64,000 nt of DNA from Arthrobacter sp. SLBN-100. GTDB taxonomy: Bacteria > Actinomycetota > Actinomycetes > Actinomycetales > Micrococcaceae. The notes beneath the pieces were generated by a model. That model was not told the DNA's origin, searched no databases, and saw only the letters and a program-made list of their open reading frames with translations. Numbering within the stretch: the stretch's first letter is position 1; each line of letters begins with the position of its first letter. Shown here piece after piece: positions 59,228-64,000 of this stretch. Where the stretch lies: the NCBI RefSeq assembly GCF_006715305.1, contig NZ_VFMY01000001.1, positions 186,001 through 250,000 on the forward strand, given 5' to 3'. Position numbers and translations under genes: made by a program.

Positions 59228-59833
59228 TTAGTTGACCTGGTTGATGATGGTCTCAGCCACTTCGCGCATGCTCAGGCGGCGGTCCATGGAGGTCTTCTGG
59301 ATCCAGCGGAAGGCCTCCGGCTCGGTGAGGCCCATCTTGGTGGTCAGCAGGCTCTTGGCGCGCTCCACGAGCTTGCGGGTGGCGAACTGCTCCTGGAGGT
59401 CGGAGACTTCGCTTTCGAGCGCCTTGATCTCCTCGTGGCGGGAGAGGGCGATTTCCAGTGCCGGGATGAGGTCCGCGGGGGTGAAGGGCTTCACCACGTA
59501 GGCCATGGCGCCGGCGTCGCGGGCACGCTCCACGAGTTCCTTCTGGCTGAAGGCAGTCAGCAGGACGACGGGGGCGATGCGGGCCTTGACGATCTTCTCT
59601 GCTGCAGAGATGCCGTCCATGACGGGCATCTTGACGTCCATCAGGACCAGGTCCGGCTTCAGTTCCTCAGCCAGCTGCACGGCCTTCTCGCCGTTGTCAG
59701 CTTCGCCGATGACGTCATAGCCTTCGCCGCGCAGGATTTCGATGATGTCGAGGCGGATGAGGGTTTCATCTTCGGCCACAACGACGCGGCGCGCCGGCTG
59801 GGACGATGGTTTTGACTCCGTCTGTTCAGTCAC
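59228..59833 (-). CDS. pdtaR: ANTAR-domain response regulator PdtaR
   Basis: 201 residues from a GTG with aaggagatccc upstream. The receiver domain (about 16-132) has the acidic pair in VVVAEDET, the phosphorylated Asp in LVLMDVKMPVMDG and Lys in YVVKPFTP. The C-terminal ANTAR domain (about 140-198) binds paired-hairpin RNAs and prevents termination. It resembles Mycobacterium Rv1626. The partner kinase PdtaS is not in the window. Confidence 0.93.
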   Translation of the reverse strand: MTEQTESKPSSQPARRVVVAEDETLIRLDIIEILRGEGYDVIGEADNGEKAVQLAEELKPDLVLMDVKMPVMDGISAAEKIVKARIAPVVLLTAFSQKELVERARDAGAMAYVVKPFTPADLIPALEIALSRHEEIKALESEVSDLQEQFATRKLVERAKSLLTTKMGLTEPEAFRWIQKTSMDRRLSMREVAETIINQVN

Positions 59834-59990
59834 GGGATCTCCTTGGAAAGGTACGGCGGGGACATCACTATCTTAGGTGCGCGCCCGGTCCTGTACTTGA
59901 TCTGCATGGTTGGTTGCGGCGTCAGCGGCGCGATTCTGGAATTCAGCCTATCTGCATGTAGAGTAATTCCGCGTACGTGAAGTGATCGCG

Positions 59991-60019
59991 TTGCTCACAA
60001 TCAGCTGTGGGCGTAGCCT
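59991..60019 (+). promoter_or_regulatory. Promoter of tRNA-Leu (CAA)
   Basis: ttgctc (59991-59996) and tagcct (60014-60019) are spaced by 17 bases, and the tRNA begins 20 bases further on. Confidence 0.6.
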
Positions 60020-60038
60020 TTTGCTTCATGTATTCCGC

Positions 60039-60120
60039 GCCCGAGTGGCGGAATTGGCAGACGCGCCGCACTCAAAATGCGGTATCGAAAGGTGTGTGGG
60101 TTCGAGTCCCACCTCGGGCA
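60039..60120 (+). tRNA. tRNA-Leu (CAA)
   Basis: 82-base class II tRNA. Acceptor gcccgag/ctcgggc, anticodon CAA in the loop ctcaaaa, a short variable arm, and T-loop gttcgagtc. A hairpin with a T run follows. Confidence 0.95.
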
Positions 60121-60126
60121 CGCAAA

Positions 60127-60148
60127 CCCCCTCGTCAGAGGGGTTTTT
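60127..60148 (+). terminator. Terminator after tRNA-Leu
   Basis: cccctc (60128-60133) and gagggg (60138-60143) with loop gtca are followed by five T. Confidence 0.9.
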
Positions 60149-60904
60149 GCTTTAAGCGTGTGTACGATGCTTTGGCCCGTTGAGTCTGACGGTGGTTCGC
60201 GGCCGTTGCCTGGCCGCAGCGGTGGCCTATTCAGGTGTGTGGGTGGCGGGTCAGTGCCCTGGCTGGTGGGCTCACCGCCTGCTGTTTATGGGTGTGGGTG
60301 GGTCCTCGTTTCGGTTCTGTCGGGTTGGTCTGGGGTGGCCAACACCTGTGCATGGCTTTGCGGTGCGGGAACGACATGACGAGGCCTCTCTGGTGCGGAA
60401 CGGTCTGGGAGGGCGGCTTTTGGTTGCGCGGGGGAGTCGTGGTCGTGTAGTTGTCCGGCCAACGGGAGGTGCAGACAGTGTCCACAGCTACGTCTGCTTC
60501 TTGGAGTGGCCGTAGGGGTCGTGTCCACTATCAGGTTCAGGGATATGAATTCATACCCGCGGTGTCAGAAAAGAAACCGAGCCCAGCCGGACACCCTTCA
60601 CACCACCGCTTGACGAAAGGTTGAGGTGTTCCCAACCCCGCCATTAGCCGCCGTGAGCCCTCTCCGGACCTGATGAGCCTAGGTGCGCAAGGAGCCATGT
60701 TCACGAAAACTTTGAGGGAGTCCCGCCTGCAGGGTTGTTCAGAAGGCACAAATAGTTCGCGGTCGAATTTTCGCGCGTACCAGTAAAATTCAGAAGCTGG
60801 CGGCGTAGTTGGACAGGTCGCCAGCAGTCTGAAGCATCCGTCACAATTCGGGGCGGCTGTCTGGAGTCAATCGGTTGCTCTGGCTGCTGTTATCAGCGTG
60901 GGTC
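60149..60904. other. 756-base spacer without a credible gene, with strong G+T skew
   Basis: From about 60180 to 60470 the plus strand is very rich in G and T (runs such as gggtgtgggtgggtcctcg), so the minus strand is rich in C and A. Open frames cross it on both strands, but their products are low in complexity and have no start signal or motif. The rest is AT-richer than its surroundings. Decayed accessory DNA is the best description. Confidence 0.4.
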
Positions 60905-61291
60905 TTAGAATTCATGGAGCACGTGTCGGCCTTCGCCTGTCAACTGTTTCAAGGGCAGCTCAGACCCGGTGCGCGTTGGAGCGAGCTTCACGAATCGTCC
61001 CGGCGCGGTTTCCCAGAGGCGTCTTGTAGATGCCCCTTCCTGGGCAAGCCACAAGATTCGGCCGTCCTCAGTCACGGCTTCGACCCGGCCCCGGTCGACG
61101 ATTCTCCAGCCCTCATAGACCTCTACGTTCGCGCCGAGGAGAGTTGTCCAGTCATCAACTGGCTGCCAAAACGTGGACGAATCGGGGGAACAGCTATTCG
61201 CTTCTGAATGATGTGAGTTCAAAGCTTCCCCCTCAAAATGTTGCTCACTCTTGCCTCCATCCCTCGGTGACCGATGCGGCTGCTTTGACAT
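60905..61291 (-). CDS. Hypothetical protein
   Basis: 128 residues if it starts at the ATG at 61291; a later in-frame start is possible because the first 35 residues are polar and low in complexity. The C-terminal two thirds (WQPVDDWTTLLGANVEVYEG to LPLKQLTGEGRHV) alternate short strands and hydrophilic turns and look like a small beta-rich fold. No family is assigned. It lies just downstream of the broken GH3 gene on the same strand. Confidence 0.55.
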   Translation of the reverse strand: MSKQPHRSPRDGGKSEQHFEGEALNSHHSEANSCSPDSSTFWQPVDDWTTLLGANVEVYEGWRIVDRGRVEAVTEDGRILWLAQEGASTRRLWETAPGRFVKLAPTRTGSELPLKQLTGEGRHVLHEF

Positions 61292-61338
61292 GCTGGCCGT
61301 GTGTTTGCCCCTACGGACCAGCGGGGCCAGCAACGGAT

Positions 61339-63194
61339 TTAGATGGAAAGCCCGAAGTGCACTGGGTACATGGGGTTCTTAGTGTCGGAGGGTACGTCTT
61401 CGCGGGACGCCCGGACGGCGTTCATTGATCGGGGTATCTCTATCGGGAGCTTTCCTCTTGGTGGGATGTCACCGGTGAGAGCAGCAAACACTGCGCGGTC
61501 CGAGCTGCCATAATCCACAGCGAGGGCGGACACGAATGGCACCAGGGGAGTGACAATGGCCGGTCGGTCGAAGTTGATGATGACGATGAGCGGGCAATGC
61601 TCGGAGATACGCCGAAGCCTGTGGATGAGCCCGGGAGGGAACTCCAGTGAACCCTGATGGAACCACGATTCCAGGAACAGGTCGTTGCGGGGTTCAAAGG
61701 GTGCTCCTAGCCTCATAACGGCAACATCAGCGCTTTCGGGTGACTCAGCCGGGTGGCCCCAGTTTGAGACCACATCCGCCTTGATGTTCTCGCTGTAGAT
61801 GGCAACGCTTTTCATGGAGTGCGCGAGAGGCAGGATGGGCACGCCGTGGTGTTCTTTGTTTTCGAGGACCGTGATCGATGCGGCTTGGGCGGTGAGGCCG
61901 AGCCTCTGGAAATCCTCGCGCCCAACGAGGGCTTCCGCTGCGTCTTCGTCCACGTAAGGATCATCGAAAAGGCCAAGGCGGAACTTGACGAGCAGGAGGC
62001 GCCGGACGGATTCGTCGATACGGGCCTCTTCAATGCGGCCTTCCGTCAGCAGTTCGAGGAGAAGATCGACGCATTCCTCGCCTCCGAACTGATCCGCGCC
62101 GGCCTCAAGAATCCGTTCCATGCGCTCTTTCGGGCTCAGGTGTTCGACGCCCCATGCCCGGGCGGGCAGCACCTGGTCCCCGACATGGTTGTCGTTGACC
62201 AGTTCCCAGTCTGTGACGACGACGCCGTCGAAGCCGAGCTCACCGCGGAGTAGGCCGGTGATGATCTGCTTGTTGAAGCCGAATCCGACCTCCTCGATGG
62301 CCTCACCGTTGCGGACCAATCCTTGGGGCATCCCGTAGTACGGCATCATGCTTGCGGTACGGCGCTCGATTGCGGTGATGAATGGCCGGAGGTGGTATTC
62401 GAACATCCCGCCGGGGTAGACCTGTTCTCGTCCGTAGGGGAAGTGCGCGTCTTCTCCGTCTTTCTGCGGTCCGCCGCCGGGAAAGTGCTTGGTGGTGCAG
62501 TGCAAGCGACACTGTCCGGTCCAAGGACGTTACCCTGGAACCCTTGGATGTAGGCGGCCGTGAACTCTGCGACCCTATCGGCGTCGTGTCCGAGGCTTTG
62601 CGCCTGGCGCCCCCACCGCGGCTCGGTCACGAGGTCGATTTGAGGGTGAAGCGCTGCCCGGATACCCACTGCACGGTATTCCTGGCGGGCTATCTCAGCG
62701 AAGGCCCGTATTGCCTCCACGTCGTTCAGGGCGGCGAGTCCGAGGGCTTCGGGCCACTGGGAGAACGGGCCGGCGGCGAAGGCAACTCCGGCGTTCTCGG
62801 TGAAGGCGTGCCTGGGGTCGGTGCTGATGGTGACGGGAACACCGTGTTGTGTTGTTTCCGCGAGTTTCTGCAGCGCGTTGTTCCAGCGTGCAGCTTGGCG
62901 CGCAGTGCGGATCTGATGGACGTTGAAGTGCGTCATGCACTTGCCGACGATGACCTCGGTGGTGGCAGATTTTGATATGGCTCCGGGTTGCTCCAGCAGA
63001 TCACCGTCGGCGCCGACCTCGATGACGGTCTGGAACATCAGACCGACCTTCTCCTTCAAGGTGAGACGGGTGAGCAGATCCTCCGTGCGTTCATCTGGCG
63101 TGAGACGGGGATCCTCGTACGGTTCCATCGTGCCGTTGTGGTTAAGGTCGCGGAAGGTGGTCCCGTCGGGTGCGGTCAACGTGCGGAGCGACAT
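61339..63194 (-). pseudogene. Glycoside hydrolase family 3 beta-glucosidase-like gene, frameshifted
   Basis: The N-terminal part (63194 down to about 62500, start MSLRTLTAPDG) and C-terminal part (62505 down to 61339) lie in different frames. They join at a tandem duplication of five bases, gtgca gtgca (62495-62504). Removing one copy restores a single 616-residue ORF, with the motif KHFPGGGPQKDGEDAHFPYG across the joint. GH3 features: the nucleophile Asp in GVVVTDW and the N-terminal barrel. Either the gene is broken or the duplication is a sequencing error. It lies upstream of a small hypothetical gene and downstream of another GH3 gene. Confidence 0.8.
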
Positions 63195-63285
63195 GTCATC
63201 TCTTTCAAAAATAGGACGGGGTAAGGGACCCCGCCCCGCAGGGGTACTACGTCGGATTTACGGACTGCGCGGTGGCAGGCCCGGG

Positions 63286-64000
63286 CTAGCTGGTCTGCTG
63301 ATCCCGGATGGTGAAGCGGGCTTTCAGCAGGTCGGCGTCGCGTGAACTTGATCCCACGAGGACGTCGAAGTCACCCTCCTCGACGATGCGGTGACCAGCG
63401 GCTGTGACGAGGGAGCATGCAGAGGCAGGGAAGACCAATTCCACCTCGGCCTTTCCGCCTGATGGCAGAGCTACCTGCGCGAAAGCCTTCAGCTCTTTGC
63501 TGGCCCAGGTGACGCTGGTGACAAGGTCAGAGATGTATGCCTGCACCGTCTCCAAAACCGGTCGTGGGCCGGTGTTGTGTACCGTCACCGTGGCCGTTAT
63601 CTGGCCGGTGGAGGGGATGTCGCTGTGTGCTACGCGCAGGTTGGAATACTCCACCTTGGTGTAGCTCAGCCCTTCACCAAATGCGAAGAGTGGATCTTGG
63701 GTGAGATCGGCGTATCGGTCCCCGTGTTGCCCACGGACCTGGTTGTAGTAGACCGGCACCTGCCCGACGTGGCGCGGGACGGTGATCGGCATCCGTCCGC
63801 TCGGCTCTTCGAGCCCGAGGAGGACTTCGGCGATGGCTTGGCCACCCTGCATACCCGGGTTGAAGGCTTCAAGGATCGCGGCCGCTTGCATCGCGGATGC
63901 TGGGAGCACGGCTGGCTTGGAGTGGATCAGCACGAGGACCACCGGCGTCCCCGTGTCAATCAGGGCATCGAGCAGAGCCACCTGGCCGCCCTGCAGTTCC
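63286..64000 (-). CDS. Glycoside hydrolase family 3 C-terminal part (partial)
   Basis: 238 residues of the C-terminal part are visible; the 5' end lies beyond the window. It contains the GH3 C-domain (LIDTGTPVVLVLIHSKP, EAFNPGMQGGQAIAEVL) and the fibronectin III-like domain (ITATVTVHNTGPRPVLETVQAYI). The PLFAFGEGLSYTKVEYSNL motif links them. Such enzymes cleave beta-glucosides or other glycosides. It is followed 91 bases later by the broken GH3 gene, so the two are probably part of a sugar-utilisation operon. Confidence 0.88.
   Translation of the reverse strand, partial: ELQGGQVALLDALIDTGTPVVLVLIHSKPAVLPASAMQAAAILEAFNPGMQGGQAIAEVLLGLEEPSGRMPITVPRHVGQVPVYYNQVRGQHGDRYADLTQDPLFAFGEGLSYTKVEYSNLRVAHSDIPSTGQITATVTVHNTGPRPVLETVQAYISDLVTSVTWASKELKAFAQVALPSGGKAEVELVFPASACSLVTAAGHRIVEEGDFDVLVGSSSRDADLLKARFTIRDQQTS

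Noticed and set aside
60231..60485. Minus-strand frame rich in Pro, Thr and His
   Set aside because: Arises from the C/A-rich strand; no start signal or conserved pattern.

Overview
The window is high-GC chromosomal DNA from an actinobacterium. The gene content and protein sequences look like Micrococcaceae, most probably Arthrobacter or Pseudarthrobacter. This assignment rests on the DUF3000, DUF6421 and HGxxPAAW families, the ANTAR regulator PdtaR, a TIGR02234-type Trp-associated membrane protein inside the trp cluster, Gly/Ser-rich protein tails, and many GTG/TTG starts with ATGA or GTGA overlaps. It is inferred from sequence style and not from a database search.

Layout. Bases 1-7939: the end of an APC permease, a TRAM-domain RNA methyltransferase, aconitase acnA, dxs (isoprenoid MEP pathway), a DUF402 protein and an unrecognised protein. 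Bases 7948-13363: an aldo/keto reductase, a nucleoside hydrolase and a complete stand-alone ECF vitamin/nucleoside-type transporter (S, T and fused A-A subunits), preceded by a structured leader. Bases 13451-17030: the fadB-fadA beta-oxidation pair under a probable TetR-type operator. Bases 17193-27111: mostly minus-strand genes (RNase D-like, DUF3000, threonine aldolase, SDR, DUF6421, MsrB, YbaK, SufE, rhodanese), with one plus-strand alpha/beta hydrolase. Bases 27326-31641: zapE, then a gene-poor stretch holding a pair of small unknown membrane proteins and a possible transporter remnant, then a tRNA cluster (Val-Gly-Val-Cys-Gly on minus, Val-CAC on plus).

Bases 31687-40810: a PD-(D/E)XK-like nuclease, def-fmt-rsmB-rpe, then the riboflavin operon ribD-ribE-ribB-ribA-ribH behind an FMN riboswitch. 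A 27-codon leader ORF overlaps ribD. Bases 40915-51275: hisE-hisG, hisF, hisI, then trpE, a Trp-associated membrane protein, a HGxxPAAW protein, trpC-trpB-trpA and lgt. trpD, trpF, trpG and hisA are not in this window. Bases 51539-59157: gltB-gltD (glutamate synthase) and pyk. Bases 59228-60148: pdtaR facing pyk across a strong bidirectional terminator, then tRNA-Leu(CAA).

Bases 60149-64000 form an accessory region: about 750 bases without a credible gene and with strong G+T strand skew, a small orphan protein, a family-3 glycoside hydrolase broken by a 5-base tandem duplication, and the C-terminal part of a second GH3 enzyme cut by the window edge.

Most of the window is core metabolism. I found no CRISPR array, prophage or intact insertion sequence, and no clear new defence or biosynthetic system. 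The points most worth a second look are the structured leader and substrate of the ECF transporter, the leader ORF and nested hairpin between the FMN riboswitch and ribD, the unknown membrane pair near 29 kb, the nested palindromes at several intergenic sites, and the low-complexity tails on Def, RsmB and RibA.
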